From contig OZ245804.1 in NCBI GenBank assembly GCA_965228265.1, positions 620,001 to 684,000 of the forward strand: a stretch of 64,000 nt of DNA. Direction: 5' to 3'. A model generated the notes under the pieces. It did no database searches. It worked only from the letters and a program-made list of their open reading frames with translations, and had not been told where the DNA came from. Numbering within the stretch: position 1 is the stretch's first letter; every line of letters starts with the position of its first letter. The DNA comes from GCA-2732755 sp965228265 (GTDB taxonomy: Bacteria; Planctomycetota; Phycisphaerae; Phycisphaerales; UBA1924). The position numbers and the translations under genes were made by a program. Below, one piece after another: positions 43,380-52,345 of the stretch.

Positions 43380-44555
43380 TCAAGCCTTGGTGGCCCACTC
43401 GATGAGGATGTCGGCGACCTCGGGGCGGGTGAACTCGCCGGGCGGGCGTTCGCCCTTGGAGAGCATCTCGCGGACCTTGGTGCCCGAGAGGAAGATCTGG
43501 TCGCCTTCGATCTTGGGGAAGGTCTTGCCGGAGACCATGCCCTGGGCTTTCTTGGAGTAGGCGGCGTGCTCGAACTTGAGGGGTTCGATGCCGAGGTTGG
43601 CCTTGTCGAGCTTATCGAAGATGGTTTGCGCGTCGTATGTGCCGTAGTAGCTGCCGACGCCGGCGTGGTCACGGCCGACGATGAAGTGCGTGACGCCGTA
43701 GTTCTTGCGAACGAGTGCGTGGAGGATGGCTTCGCGCGGACCGGCGTAGCGCATGGCTGCGGGCATGACGCTGAGCATGGTGGTTTCGGGGACGAAGTAT
43801 TCGCTGATGAGTTTCTGGTAGCAGCGCATGCGGACGTCTGCGGGGATATCGCCCGGCTTGGTCTCGCCCACGAGGGGGTGGATGAGGATGCCGTCGGTGA
43901 TTTCCTGGGCGCACTTGCAGAGGTACTCGTGGGCGCGGTGGATGGGGTTGCGCGTCTGGAAGGCGCTGACGGTCTTCCAGCCGCGCTTCTCGAACTCGGC
44001 GCGGGTCTCTGCGGGGGTGAGGCGGAAGTCGAGGAAGGCTTCGGGGCCGTTGGGATCGACGCAGACGGTGACGACGTCGATGGGGCCGGCGAGGCAGGTG
44101 TCGCCCTCGGCCTTGACGGCTTCGGCGCCGGGGTGCTGGCCGTCGTCGTCGCCATCCTTATTGAAGAAGATGGTGGCTTCCTTGGCGCGGTCGTGGTCGT
44201 AGACCTCTTCGACGGTCATGAGCGCCTGGAGCGTGCCGTTGGGGGCGTAGAGGGCGACGCGGCTGCCGGCGGCGGGGGCCTTGTCCTTGGAGACGCTGAG
44301 GGTGATGGGGATGGGCCAGATGTCGCCCGAGGCGAGCTTCATGCCGTCGATGACGGCGTTGAAGTCCTTGGAGCCCATGAACCCGGTGAGGGGGCTGAAA
44401 GCCCCGATGCCGATCATCTCGACGTCGCAGGACTGCTTGGGCGAGAGGTCGATGCGGGGCAGGCCCTCGGCTTCTTTGATGAGCTCCTCGCGTTTGGAGC
44501 CCTCAGCGACGCGGTTAACGAGTGTGCCGCCGTGCGGCTGAATGAGACCGGACAT
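43380..44555 (-). CDS. sat: Sulfate adenylyltransferase (ATP sulfurylase)
   Basis: The 391-residue enzyme makes APS from sulfate and ATP; with cysC it supplies PAPS. It has the family motifs FQTRNPIHRAHEYL (the HxxH nucleotide-binding site), VGRDHAGVG and the FLSGTKVREML segment near the C-terminus. It is the single-chain type, not the CysDN heterodimer. The ATG at 44555 follows GGAGAGGG. Confidence 0.97.
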   Translation of the reverse strand: MSGLIQPHGGTLVNRVAEGSKREELIKEAEGLPRIDLSPKQSCDVEMIGIGAFSPLTGFMGSKDFNAVIDGMKLASGDIWPIPITLSVSKDKAPAAGSRVALYAPNGTLQALMTVEEVYDHDRAKEATIFFNKDGDDDGQHPGAEAVKAEGDTCLAGPIDVVTVCVDPNGPEAFLDFRLTPAETRAEFEKRGWKTVSAFQTRNPIHRAHEYLCKCAQEITDGILIHPLVGETKPGDIPADVRMRCYQKLISEYFVPETTMLSVMPAAMRYAGPREAILHALVRKNYGVTHFIVGRDHAGVGSYYGTYDAQTIFDKLDKANLGIEPLKFEHAAYSKKAQGMVSGKTFPKIEGDQIFLSGTKVREMLSKGERPPGEFTRPEVADILIEWATKA

Positions 44556-44685
44556 ATGCGAAATCCCTCTCCAAAATAGGTTCTGATCGGCTCCGGGATG
44601 TATCACCGGCCCGGGGAGTACGACGATAGGCAGGTTTTTAGGATCTGGATTTGAAGCCGTGATGCGCCCCACAGCCGGTCGTCGC

Positions 44686-44729
44686 GTCTGGTTTTGCCGG
44701 GGCAATTGGTCCCGACAACCACACCAGAC
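44686..44729 (+). promoter_or_regulatory. 5' leader stem-loop before the glycine-rich protein gene
   Basis: GTCTGGT (44686-44692) and ACCAGAC (44723-44729) enclose an inner pairing CGGG / CCCG (44698-44714). The structure ends just upstream of the GGAGA ribosome binding site of the gene at 44744. It could influence translation. Confidence 0.35.
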
Positions 44730-44743
44730 ACGGAGATTCCATC

Positions 44744-46591
44744 ATGACCAGGCACCACCTCACGGCCGCGGCGCTTCTGGCGGCTCTTTCGGCGAGCAAT
44801 TCCATCGGGCAGACCACTGTTCCGGGTGATGTCGTCATCGCTCCCGGGGGGACGCTCATCATCAATGACGACACGACCTACACCGGCACCCTGACCATTG
44901 GGGCCGGGGCGCAGGTGGTCGTTGATACGGGGTACCAGATCAATATCGCCGACGGCGCGACGATCACGATCAACGGCACGGATGCCGAGCCGGTGGTTCT
45001 CTTTCCGATCAACGGTTCGTGGGACGGGCTCAAGCTCCTTGACGGCTCGACCGCCGACCTGAATTACGCCGTTCTTTCTGATGTTCTCGTTGTTGGCATC
45101 GAGGCCGACGATGCGGATGTCTCGCTGGTCGGGTGCGAGGTCTTTGACTCGGCCGGTTTCAGTGTGACCCACGGTGCGCGTCGGTATCCGATTGTCGCCC
45201 GCAACGGCACCGACCTTAATGTCGACCAATGTGTCATCGGTCCGTTCCGCGGGCGCGACGGCAGCAATGGTGGCACCGGCGGCACGGGCGGTGCTGGCGG
45301 GGCCGGCAGCAGCGCGCAGGGTGTCACCGGCATCGATGCACAGAATGTTGATCGATTGCACGTCACCAACTCGCGGTTCTACCAATTGCAGGGCGGCGAT
45401 GGTGGTCGCGGCGGCAACGGCGGCAACGGTTCCAACGGCGGGACGGGCTCTGACGCGGGTGTCGGCGGCTCGCCCGGGACCGGCGGCGGCGGCGGAACGG
45501 GCGGTCGCGGCGGACACGCCGGCAACGGCGGCAGCACCATCGTCATCTACGCAGATACTTCGGCAGACACGCTCATTGCGCAGAACCTTGTTCTTTACCC
45601 AGCCGGCGGCAGAGGCGGCATGGGCGGTACGGGCGGACGCGGCGGCAACGGCGGTCGAGGTGGCAAGGGCGCACCGGGCGTCTTCGGCAACGGGGGCACT
45701 GGCGGAAGGGGCGGCAACGGCGGCAAGGGTGGTAACGGCGGAAACGGCGGGGTCACCGGCAGTGTTCAGCTCTTCCGGGTCATCGATCCGGGCAGTGCCG
45801 CTGTCATTGCCAACAACACGGTCTACGAAGCGATTGCTCAGACCGGCGGCGTGCGCGGCAACCCGGGTGGCGGCGGCTCGCCCGGCGCTGGCGGTCCCGG
45901 CGGCAGCGCGGGCATCGGCGGCAGCACCGGCTCGACGGGTCCATCCGGCAGCGGCGGCAGCTCGGGCTCATACGGCTCCACCGGCGCTCACGGCAGCGCC
46001 AACGCGGTCATCACCACCGGATCTGATCTCTCCGGTTTCGGAGCGATCGCCAGCAACAATCTGATGACATTCAACGGCCCGGGCAACAAGCTCCCGTTCT
46101 GGTCGACCGACACCGGCATCATCGATGCCACGACCAACCTCGCAAGTGGGTTTGACAGTCTTTCGAGCGGACCGATTGTCGGTGGGCTGACCATCATCAC
46201 TGATCCTCCCGTCTTCGTTGACGTGGGCGCTGGCGATTTCACGCTGGCCGAGCTGTCACCGGGTGTCGATGCGGGCGACAACGCGCTCGTGCCGACGGGC
46301 ATTGACACCGACTTCCTGGGCAACGCTCGATTCGCCGACGACACGGGGACGCCTGACACGGGCATGGGTGATTCGTACATCGTCGACATGGGCGCTATCG
46401 AGCGTCCGGGCGAGACCAACGAGTGCCTGGCCGACACCAACGGCGACGGGATCGTCTCGCCGGCAGACTTCAGCGCCTGGGTCTCGGCCTTCAACACGCA
46501 GGCTGCGGGGTGCGATCAGAACGGCGACGGGGTCTGCTCGCCGGCGGACTTCAGCGCCTGGGTCAGCAACTACAACGCCGGTTGCGATTGA
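44744..46591 (+). CDS. Secreted beta-helix protein with PGRS-like glycine repeats and GC-type dockerin tail
   Basis: The 615-residue product has a signal peptide (ending SNSIGQ), then a beta-rich region (about residues 28-165). Three blocks of dense glycine repeats follow (about 170-190, 210-270 and 290-335), with GGxGG and GGNGGRGG units, plus a Gly/Ser block near 370-420. Between them are short beta segments. The C-terminus has two dockerin-like repeats (DTNGDGIVSPADFSAWV, DQNGDGVCSPADFSAWV) and ends GCD. The glycine part resembles PE-PGRS and collagen-like proteins. A structural or adhesive surface role is likely. Confidence 0.9.
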   Translation: MTRHHLTAAALLAALSASNSIGQTTVPGDVVIAPGGTLIINDDTTYTGTLTIGAGAQVVVDTGYQINIADGATITINGTDAEPVVLFPINGSWDGLKLLDGSTADLNYAVLSDVLVVGIEADDADVSLVGCEVFDSAGFSVTHGARRYPIVARNGTDLNVDQCVIGPFRGRDGSNGGTGGTGGAGGAGSSAQGVTGIDAQNVDRLHVTNSRFYQLQGGDGGRGGNGGNGSNGGTGSDAGVGGSPGTGGGGGTGGRGGHAGNGGSTIVIYADTSADTLIAQNLVLYPAGGRGGMGGTGGRGGNGGRGGKGAPGVFGNGGTGGRGGNGGKGGNGGNGGVTGSVQLFRVIDPGSAAVIANNTVYEAIAQTGGVRGNPGGGGSPGAGGPGGSAGIGGSTGSTGPSGSGGSSGSYGSTGAHGSANAVITTGSDLSGFGAIASNNLMTFNGPGNKLPFWSTDTGIIDATTNLASGFDSLSSGPIVGGLTIITDPPVFVDVGAGDFTLAELSPGVDAGDNALVPTGIDTDFLGNARFADDTGTPDTGMGDSYIVDMGAIERPGETNECLADTNGDGIVSPADFSAWVSAFNTQAAGCDQNGDGVCSPADFSAWVSNYNAGCD

Positions 46592-46625
46592 TCGACACAC
46601 ACGAACATCCACGTATGTGTGCACC

Positions 46626-46658
46626 GGCGGCTCCAAGCGGGGCCGCCTGGTTTTTTAT
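46626..46658 (+). terminator. Rho-independent terminator after the glycine-rich protein gene
   Basis: GGCGGCTCC, AAGC loop and GGGGCCGCC form a stem with one G-T pair, followed by TGGTTTTTTATT. Confidence 0.85.
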
Positions 46659-46747
46659 TCGCATGATGCACCAATCGATTCATCAACGCGTTCTGATTGA
46701 GTCCGGTAGGTCCGGGCCTGATTCGATCAATACCCGAGGGAATAACC

Positions 46748-48433
46748 ATGACACGCATCACAGCAGCCGTCGTGTTCGCCTGTATCGCAGGAAGCTCGCT
46801 CTCGCAACAGACCATTACCGTCCCGGACGATTACCCGACGCTCGGACTCGCGCTGAACCCCGGCGTCAGTGGCCTGGCACCGGGCGATACGATTGAGCTG
46901 CGGGACACCGTGGCTTATGCCGGTACGTTTACGGTTATAACACCCGATATCACGATTCGTGAAGCCGCGGGCGACACCGTCGTCATCGACGCCTTTACAA
47001 CAGGTTCTGTCTTTACCATCGACACGTCGGGCGGCTCTGTCACCTTCGAGGACCTGACTATACAGAATGGCCAGAATCTCGGCTCGGGCAACAACGGCGG
47101 CGGGATCAACAACATTTCAGCTACAGAGCTCAACATTGTCAACTGTGAGTTCAACAACAATGCCGCCAACATTGGCGGCGCTGTTTACGCTGGCGACTGC
47201 AACCTGACGATCGTGAACTCGAGCTTCACCGGGAACGTGTCCAGCAACTACGCTGGGGCTGTCAGGAGCACCGGCAATTCTACGCTGAGTACAGTTATCA
47301 CGAACTCGACGTTCTCTCAGAACGCGGCGTCCAATGGCAACGGTGGCGCGATCGACCACGCTGGCTCGGGTGCTTCAATCACAATCTCAGGCTCCAGTTT
47401 CAACCAGAACACCTGCACCGACACCGGAGCAGGCGTGTATGTCACACAGGCCAACACCGCGATCGTCACGGACACTGACTTCTTTGACAATGTCTCGCTC
47501 GGGGAAACATCTCAGGACACAGGCGGTCTGTATCTCAATCAAGTCGGCCTCACGACTGTCAAGGACTGTGATTTTGAACGGAACCTCTGCGCCGGCTCAG
47601 GCGGCGGTCTCCGACTCAACAACACTCCGGGCGATGTCATCGATTGCCGGTTCATTGAGAACGAGGCATCCAGCGGTGGCGCGATCCAGGCCGTCGGATC
47701 ATTGTCAAATGTTCGCATCTACAACTGCATCTTCGACGGCAACTCCGCGCGCCGTACTGGCAACGACTCGGCTTCGGGAGCGGGTGCGATCGTGACCAAT
47801 TCCTTTGCCACAACAGACATCTACAACTCTCTCTTCATCAACAACACCGCGGTGACGGGCGGAGCGATCTCCTCTCTCACCGACGGCGAGGTCCGTGTCT
47901 ACAACTCAACCTTTACGAACAACGACGCCGATTCGCTTGGCGGAGCGATCCGCAGGCTCAATGTCGACGCCATTGTCTTTGTCAACAACAGCATCTTCTC
48001 TGGTAATCTCCCCACCGCCTCGCAGATCGCGATCAATGGACAAGGCGACAACGACGAGGTGAACTACTCGCTTGTTGAGGGCGGGTACACCGCGCCCGGC
48101 GTCGGGAACATCGATGCCAATCCGATGTTCGTTGATGCCTCAAACGACGACTACTCGCTCATGGCCGGTTCACCGGCGATTGATGCGGGCAGCAGCGCAC
48201 GCTACGTCGGCGGGCCGCTCTCGGATCTGGCCGGCAACGACCGGGGCCAAGACGACCCGGACACCGCCGATACTGGCGAGGTCGTCATCGGGGCCGTAAT
48301 CGACATGGGTGCGTACGAATTCGATAGTGGACCGGCGGCCCCAGATTGCCCGGCGGATCAGAACTTTGACGGCATTGTGAGCCCCGCGGACTTCAGCGCC
48401 TGGGTCAGCAACTACAACGCCGGCTGCGATTGA
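46748..48433 (+). CDS. Secreted right-handed beta-helix protein with a single GC-type dockerin repeat
   Basis: The 561-residue product starts at an ATG with GAGGGAA upstream and has a signal peptide (MTRITAAVVFACIAGSSLSQ). The body is a right-handed parallel beta-helix with repeated N-rich turns (LNIVNCEFNNNAANIGGAVYAG, FTNNDADSLGGAIRR). It is similar to polymorphic outer membrane/adhesin proteins. The C-terminus carries one visible dockerin-like repeat (DQNFDGIVSPADFSAWVSNYNAGCD). It may bind or degrade a polysaccharide, or act as an adhesin; no catalytic motif is evident. Confidence 0.9.
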   Translation: MTRITAAVVFACIAGSSLSQQTITVPDDYPTLGLALNPGVSGLAPGDTIELRDTVAYAGTFTVITPDITIREAAGDTVVIDAFTTGSVFTIDTSGGSVTFEDLTIQNGQNLGSGNNGGGINNISATELNIVNCEFNNNAANIGGAVYAGDCNLTIVNSSFTGNVSSNYAGAVRSTGNSTLSTVITNSTFSQNAASNGNGGAIDHAGSGASITISGSSFNQNTCTDTGAGVYVTQANTAIVTDTDFFDNVSLGETSQDTGGLYLNQVGLTTVKDCDFERNLCAGSGGGLRLNNTPGDVIDCRFIENEASSGGAIQAVGSLSNVRIYNCIFDGNSARRTGNDSASGAGAIVTNSFATTDIYNSLFINNTAVTGGAISSLTDGEVRVYNSTFTNNDADSLGGAIRRLNVDAIVFVNNSIFSGNLPTASQIAINGQGDNDEVNYSLVEGGYTAPGVGNIDANPMFVDASNDDYSLMAGSPAIDAGSSARYVGGPLSDLAGNDRGQDDPDTADTGEVVIGAVIDMGAYEFDSGPAAPDCPADQNFDGIVSPADFSAWVSNYNAGCD

Positions 48434-48467
48434 TCCCAGCAGGGCGCACTGCGTCCACCACAACGAC

Positions 48468-48504
48468 AACGGGCGACCCGGATGGGCCGCCCGTTGTTTG
48501 TTTT
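48468..48504 (+). terminator. Terminator between convergent genes
   Basis: AACGGGCG and CGCCCGTT form an 8-bp stem followed by GTTTGTTTT on the plus strand. It lies between the beta-helix gene and the convergent PEP-CTERM-like gene. Confidence 0.75.
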
Positions 48505-48529
48505 ACATGTTCTGAGAAGGTGTGATTGA

Positions 48530-49153
48530 TTAGCGCTTGCGGCGACCGGCGACGAGGCCGGCCAGGCCCATGAGGGCGGCCGAGGCGGGCGCGGGGATGT
48601 TGAACGAGCCGGGGTTGCCGATCTCGCCGGTGAGGGCGGTGTAGCTGCCGTAGCTGTCACCGACGAACGAGAGCTGCCACTGGTACACGTCGTCCGCACC
48701 GAGGGCGGCTGCCGAGATCGGGTTGCCGCTGAATTCCTGCGTGCGGATGGAGCCGACGAAGTCCTGATCGCCGTAGGTCAGAACGTCGACGAGTGTTGCG
48801 CCGGCGTCGAAGAGGTTGATCTGATCGCCACGGCCCAGGTTGTTGGTGTACTCGCCGATGACCTTGACCGAGGCGTCCAGGTTCCAGTTGATGCGGAACG
48901 CGGATTCAGTGGCCTCTGTGATAACAACCGATTCGCCGGGCTGAACCAGGCCGAATGCGGAAAGGTCGAGCGTGCCAGCAACCGGGTTGCTGTCGTCGTA
49001 GGACCAACCGGTCATGTCGATGGCGACGCCGCCGACGTTGGTGAACTCGACGAACTCGCCGCCCTCGGCGGAGTAGGCCCACTCGGTGATCTGGATCTGA
49101 GCGGAAGCCGAGCCGGCTGCGATCACGGTTGCTGCAAGAATGGCGCTGCGCAT
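48530..49153 (-). CDS. Secreted lamin-tail-domain protein with PEP-CTERM-like end
   Basis: The 207-residue product has a signal peptide (MRSAILAATVIAAGSASAQ). A lamin-tail-like beta sandwich follows (about residues 20-135; IQITEWAYSAEGGEFVEFTN, AIDMTGWSYDDSNP, GESVVITE). The C-terminus is a PAPAS motif, a hydrophobic helix and a basic end (LMGLAGLVAGRRKR), typical of exosortase-type sorting signals. Function is unknown; lamin-tail domains often accompany secreted nucleases or surface proteins. Confidence 0.88.
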   Translation of the reverse strand: MRSAILAATVIAAGSASAQIQITEWAYSAEGGEFVEFTNVGGVAIDMTGWSYDDSNPVAGTLDLSAFGLVQPGESVVITEATESAFRINWNLDASVKVIGEYTNNLGRGDQINLFDAGATLVDVLTYGDQDFVGSIRTQEFSGNPISAAALGADDVYQWQLSFVGDSYGSYTALTGEIGNPGSFNIPAPASAALMGLAGLVAGRRKR

Positions 49154-49373
49154 TTCAGTCTCTCCCGGCGTGGTTCATGAGGCCACGCGTGCTTGAACTC
49201 GGAAGGATCTCTCTCGCTTCCCATCACATGTGGGGGCGTGATCCGAGTCGAAGAACGCTACCTTGGTGCCCGATGCGCTCGATCAAGCTCACGCTAAGAG
49301 CGTGTCAAGACTGCGCATAGAAGCTCACAAAGCTGCCCAATTTCACACGGGAGACGGTGTGATGGGTGGGTTT

Positions 49374-50084
49374 TCAGGAGGGTTTGCGGGCGGTGAGGAC
49401 CATGCTTTTCCAGAGCCACGGGAGTCGGCCCCGGCCGCTGAAGCCGATGTCGGTGAAGCCGGCTTCGGTGAGGAGTCTGGAGAGGGTCTTCCTGCTCCAG
49501 AACTTGATGTGGCCGCCGTCCCAGAGCGGGTCGATGTGTGCGTCCCATGCGTTGGTGAGCGAGAGTGTCAGGTTTTTGAGGTAGCCGTGGTACGGTGTGG
49601 TGCAGATGAGTTTGCCCCCGGGCCGGAGGGCGTTGTAGCAAGCCTGCGCCCAGAGTCTCGGGAGGTAGACATGCTCGATGACTTCGACGCTGACGACATA
49701 GTCGAACGGGTCTGTTTCGAGAAGATCAAGAATCTCAGGGACCGCGGCGAGGCGTTCCCAGCGCCCATCCGGGTAGGCCGAGCGTGCGTAGTCGATGCCC
49801 TCGACGGAGGGGTCGATGCCGGTGACGCTGCACTTCGTGGAGACGGGGCCGATGAAGAAGCCGTTGCCGCAGCCGATGTCGAGAATGCGGGTTTCCGGTT
49901 TGACGTCGCCGAGGCTTTCGTTGATGGCGGAGGAGAGGTAGTTGGCGGTGTGTGGCGGGGCGCTGCGAGCCCAGCCGTACTCGGGGACGTTGTGCGCGCC
50001 GCTGTTCTGGGCGAGGTCGCCGTCGTCGGCATGATCGTCGGCGGCTGGCATACTGGCGCTTGGTGGGCTGCTCATCGGTGGCAT
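49374..50084 (-). CDS. Class I SAM-dependent methyltransferase
   Basis: The 236-residue protein has the methyltransferase motif I ILDIGCGNGFFIGP (about residues 67-80), the acidic motif II end TGIDPS, a motif like FDYVVSVEVIEHVYLP and LRPGGKLICTTP. This is the UbiG/type-11 pattern. The acceptor is unknown. The start is an ATG at 50084 or 50075 with only a weak ribosome binding site. It sits next to a PEP-CTERM-like gene, with the terminator of that gene just upstream. Confidence 0.9.
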   Translation of the reverse strand: MPPMSSPPSASMPAADDHADDGDLAQNSGAHNVPEYGWARSAPPHTANYLSSAINESLGDVKPETRILDIGCGNGFFIGPVSTKCSVTGIDPSVEGIDYARSAYPDGRWERLAAVPEILDLLETDPFDYVVSVEVIEHVYLPRLWAQACYNALRPGGKLICTTPYHGYLKNLTLSLTNAWDAHIDPLWDGGHIKFWSRKTLSRLLTEAGFTDIGFSGRGRLPWLWKSMVLTARKPS

Positions 50085-50090
50085 GGTACC

Positions 50091-50125
50091 AAAAGAAAGG
50101 ATCCCGGCACGGGGTACCGGGATCC
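50091..50125 (-). terminator. Rho-independent terminator after the PEP-CTERM-like gene
   Basis: On the minus strand, GGATCCCGG and CCGGGATCC form a perfect 9-bp stem around a 9-base loop, followed by TTTCTTTT. It lies just upstream of the methyltransferase start. Confidence 0.85.
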
Positions 50126-50154
50126 TCAGTGAACTTCATTGCAGACAGGACTGG

Positions 50155-50889
50155 TTAGCGTCTGCGGCGTTGAGCGAGGACACCACCGAGGGCCAGGACG
50201 CACGCGGAGGCGGGTGCCGGCACGACGACGATGTTGTCATAGGCAGCCGAGCCGCCGACGTGGATGACGACGCTGGTGAAGCCGTCGATGCCGAGGGCAT
50301 CGGCCGTCATCACGGAGATGCGGTTGGCGGAGTTGTTGCCGAACTTCACAGTCGGGTCGTAGAACGTGCTGCCGGGGGTGACGAAATCGTTGAAGTCGAC
50401 CGAAGCGACCGAGCTGCCAAAGAGCAGGAACTCGATGGTGGTCAGCTCGCGGACGGGGCCTTCCATGTCGACGATGTCGAAGCCAAAGCCGGTCATGACA
50501 TCGCTGAAGGTGAACTTGAGATCACCAGCGGGCCTGGCGCCTTCGTCGTCGGGGTCATCCACGATGCCGTCGCCGTTGGCGTCGACCATGTTCTCGGGGA
50601 TGATGATCAGGTTGCCGAGGTTGGTGCTCGGGTCGAGGTTGCCCTTGGACCAGGGCGGGCCCTGGAGGTCCGGGTCGGACGTCCCGAGTTGATTGCTATC
50701 GAACGCGATGGGCTTGGCGCCGGCGAACTGAAAGTTCTCGGCTTCGATAGACATGCCGACATCGGCGAATTGATTGGTGATGATCTCGCCGTGGACGAGC
50801 GCTTCGAACGAAGTCTGAATCGGCTCCGCCGTTGCTGCTGTCGACACTGCCAGACCCGCAAACGCGCAAACAAACCGCGCACCGGTCAT
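50155..50889 (-). CDS. Secreted PEP-CTERM-like protein
   Basis: The 244-residue product starts at an ATG with AGGAG upstream and has a signal peptide ending VSTAATA. The body is predicted to be a beta sandwich (about residues 25-215), with an Asp-rich calcium-like loop DANGDGIVDDPDDEG. The C-terminus is PAPAS followed by a hydrophobic helix and a basic end (CVLALGGVLAQRRRR). Function is unknown. The same PAPAS tail occurs in two more genes of this window. Confidence 0.85.
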   Translation of the reverse strand: MTGARFVCAFAGLAVSTAATAEPIQTSFEALVHGEIITNQFADVGMSIEAENFQFAGAKPIAFDSNQLGTSDPDLQGPPWSKGNLDPSTNLGNLIIIPENMVDANGDGIVDDPDDEGARPAGDLKFTFSDVMTGFGFDIVDMEGPVRELTTIEFLLFGSSVASVDFNDFVTPGSTFYDPTVKFGNNSANRISVMTADALGIDGFTSVVIHVGGSAAYDNIVVVPAPASACVLALGGVLAQRRRR

Positions 50890-51244
50890 ATACCAGCTCC
50901 TCACTCCCCCAAAGACCTCTCAGATCCGACCGGCGTAAACCCCACTCTCCTAGTGATTTACGCGTGTTCGGACACCACTTCTCCGGCTATGACACCACAT
51001 TGGTTCCAGCACGGCAAGCGGTTTCTGCACTTCTCCACCCCGAATATGCGCCGATTCCAGGGATTGGCCACCAAAACTCGAGCGAGACCAAAATTTCCGG
51101 ACCGACCGGTTCGAGTTATTCGTGGATCGGTTGTGGGCCGATGGGGAACCGGGCGTCGAATCCGCGCATAGTCCGTATGAGTTGACGCTTTGGCTCGGTC
51201 TCGAGCCCTTGGCGCGCCGATCTAGGATCCACCGGAACCACCCG
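50890..51244. other. Divergent intergenic region without a supported gene
   Basis: This 355-base gap lies between the PEP-CTERM-like gene and the UbiA-family gene, which are divergent, so it should contain both promoters. No convincing -35/-10 pair or hairpin was seen. A plus-strand frame stays open from 51122 into the UbiA-family gene but has no ribosome binding site. Confidence 0.5.
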
Positions 51245-52222
51245 ATGTCAGAGACGACCGAGAACACACGCCCGACACCCGCGGACTATCTGCGGCTGGC
51301 CCGACCCCACCAGTGGGGCAAGGGTGCGTTTGTCCTGATCGGACCGATCTACAGCCTCGCGCTCATCGACCGGTGGCTGCCCGTGCTCGGGGCTTTCCTG
51401 GCCTTTGGATTCGCCTCGAGTGCGTGTTATGTCATCAACGACATCAGCGATCGCAAGAGCGATGCCCTGCACCCGCGCAAGAAGAACCGCCCCATCGCCA
51501 GCGGGCGCATCCAGCCCGGGCCGGCGAGGATGTACGCGATCGGGCTGCTCGTCTTGGCCTCGGCGGCTGTGTTCCTCGTCGACCCGGAGCACCGCTGGTG
51601 GGTCGGCGGGTTCGTGGGGGTGTATGTCGCCAATGTGCTGATCTACTCGGCGTGGCTCAAGCACATGGCGATGCTGGATGTCGTCAGTCTGTCTGTGGGC
51701 TTTGTGCTGAGGGTGATGGCCGGGTGTGCCGCGGCTGCGGTGGCTCCGAGTACGTGGCTGTTGAACTCGACGTTCTTCCTGGCCATGTTCCTGGCGCTCG
51801 GGAAACGTCTGGGTGAGCGTCGGACGATGGCAGGGGTCCCGGCCGAGGCTGAGGACATCCGTGGGGTACACCGGGTGTACACGGACGACCTGCTCCGCAT
51901 GGCGGTGGTGATGACGGCTGTGGGCACTCTGGTGACCTACGCGGGGTATGTGGAGCAGCAGGAAAGCAATTTCGGGCCCTCTATCCAGGAGGTCGCGGCT
52001 CATCAGGTGGCCTGGGGGTTCAATCTGCTCTGGCTGACGATTCTGCCGGCAACGTACGGGCTGCTTCGCTGTATCGTGCTCTTGGAACAGGGCAGGTATG
52101 ACGACCCAACGGAATTGGCCGTCCGCGATCGCGGCGTCCAGGCCGCTGGGTTGGTCTTCGTGGCGATCACGGCTGCCCTGCTTCTGGCCCGGCGGCCGGA
52201 GCTGCTGGGCATGGGGTCCTGA
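51245..52222 (+). CDS. UbiA-family prenyltransferase (decaprenyl-phosphate phosphoribosyltransferase-like)
   Basis: The 325-residue membrane protein has about nine helices and the UbiA motif NDISDRKSDALHPRKKNRPIASG. The HPxKxxRP pattern matches the subgroup that transfers phosphoribose to polyprenyl phosphate (DPPR synthase, as in mycobacterial arabinan synthesis). A second conserved segment is YSAWLKHMAMLDVVSLSVGFVLRVMAGCAA. The downstream epimerase partner genes (DprE1/E2) are not adjacent. The product would be a lipid-linked sugar donor. Confidence 0.85.
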   Translation: MSETTENTRPTPADYLRLARPHQWGKGAFVLIGPIYSLALIDRWLPVLGAFLAFGFASSACYVINDISDRKSDALHPRKKNRPIASGRIQPGPARMYAIGLLVLASAAVFLVDPEHRWWVGGFVGVYVANVLIYSAWLKHMAMLDVVSLSVGFVLRVMAGCAAAAVAPSTWLLNSTFFLAMFLALGKRLGERRTMAGVPAEAEDIRGVHRVYTDDLLRMAVVMTAVGTLVTYAGYVEQQESNFGPSIQEVAAHQVAWGFNLLWLTILPATYGLLRCIVLLEQGRYDDPTELAVRDRGVQAAGLVFVAITAALLLARRPELLGMGS

Positions 52223-52345
52223 CCCCACGGTGAGTACGGGGCATCTCGGCAGATGGCCGAGAATGAAAGACACAGTAGTAAGGATCGCGTCTGTCCCAGC
52301 CTGGGATCTGGTTGTCGGGAGCGGCGCGGAAAGGAGCTTTGGGTT

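Noticed and set aside
44603..45517. Minus-strand open frame opposite the glycine-rich gene
   Set aside because: The Thr/Ala/Ala-rich translation comes from the complement of the Gly codons; no start signal or family is seen.
45240..45990. Periodic repeats that could suggest a CRISPR or satellite array
   Set aside because: They are in-frame GGN codon repeats within the glycine-rich protein gene. There are no unique spacers of constant length and no cas genes.
50832..51185. Plus-strand open frame in the divergent gap before the UbiA-family gene
   Set aside because: Starts inside the reverse complement of a signal-peptide coding region, has no ribosome binding site, and shows no recognisable pattern.
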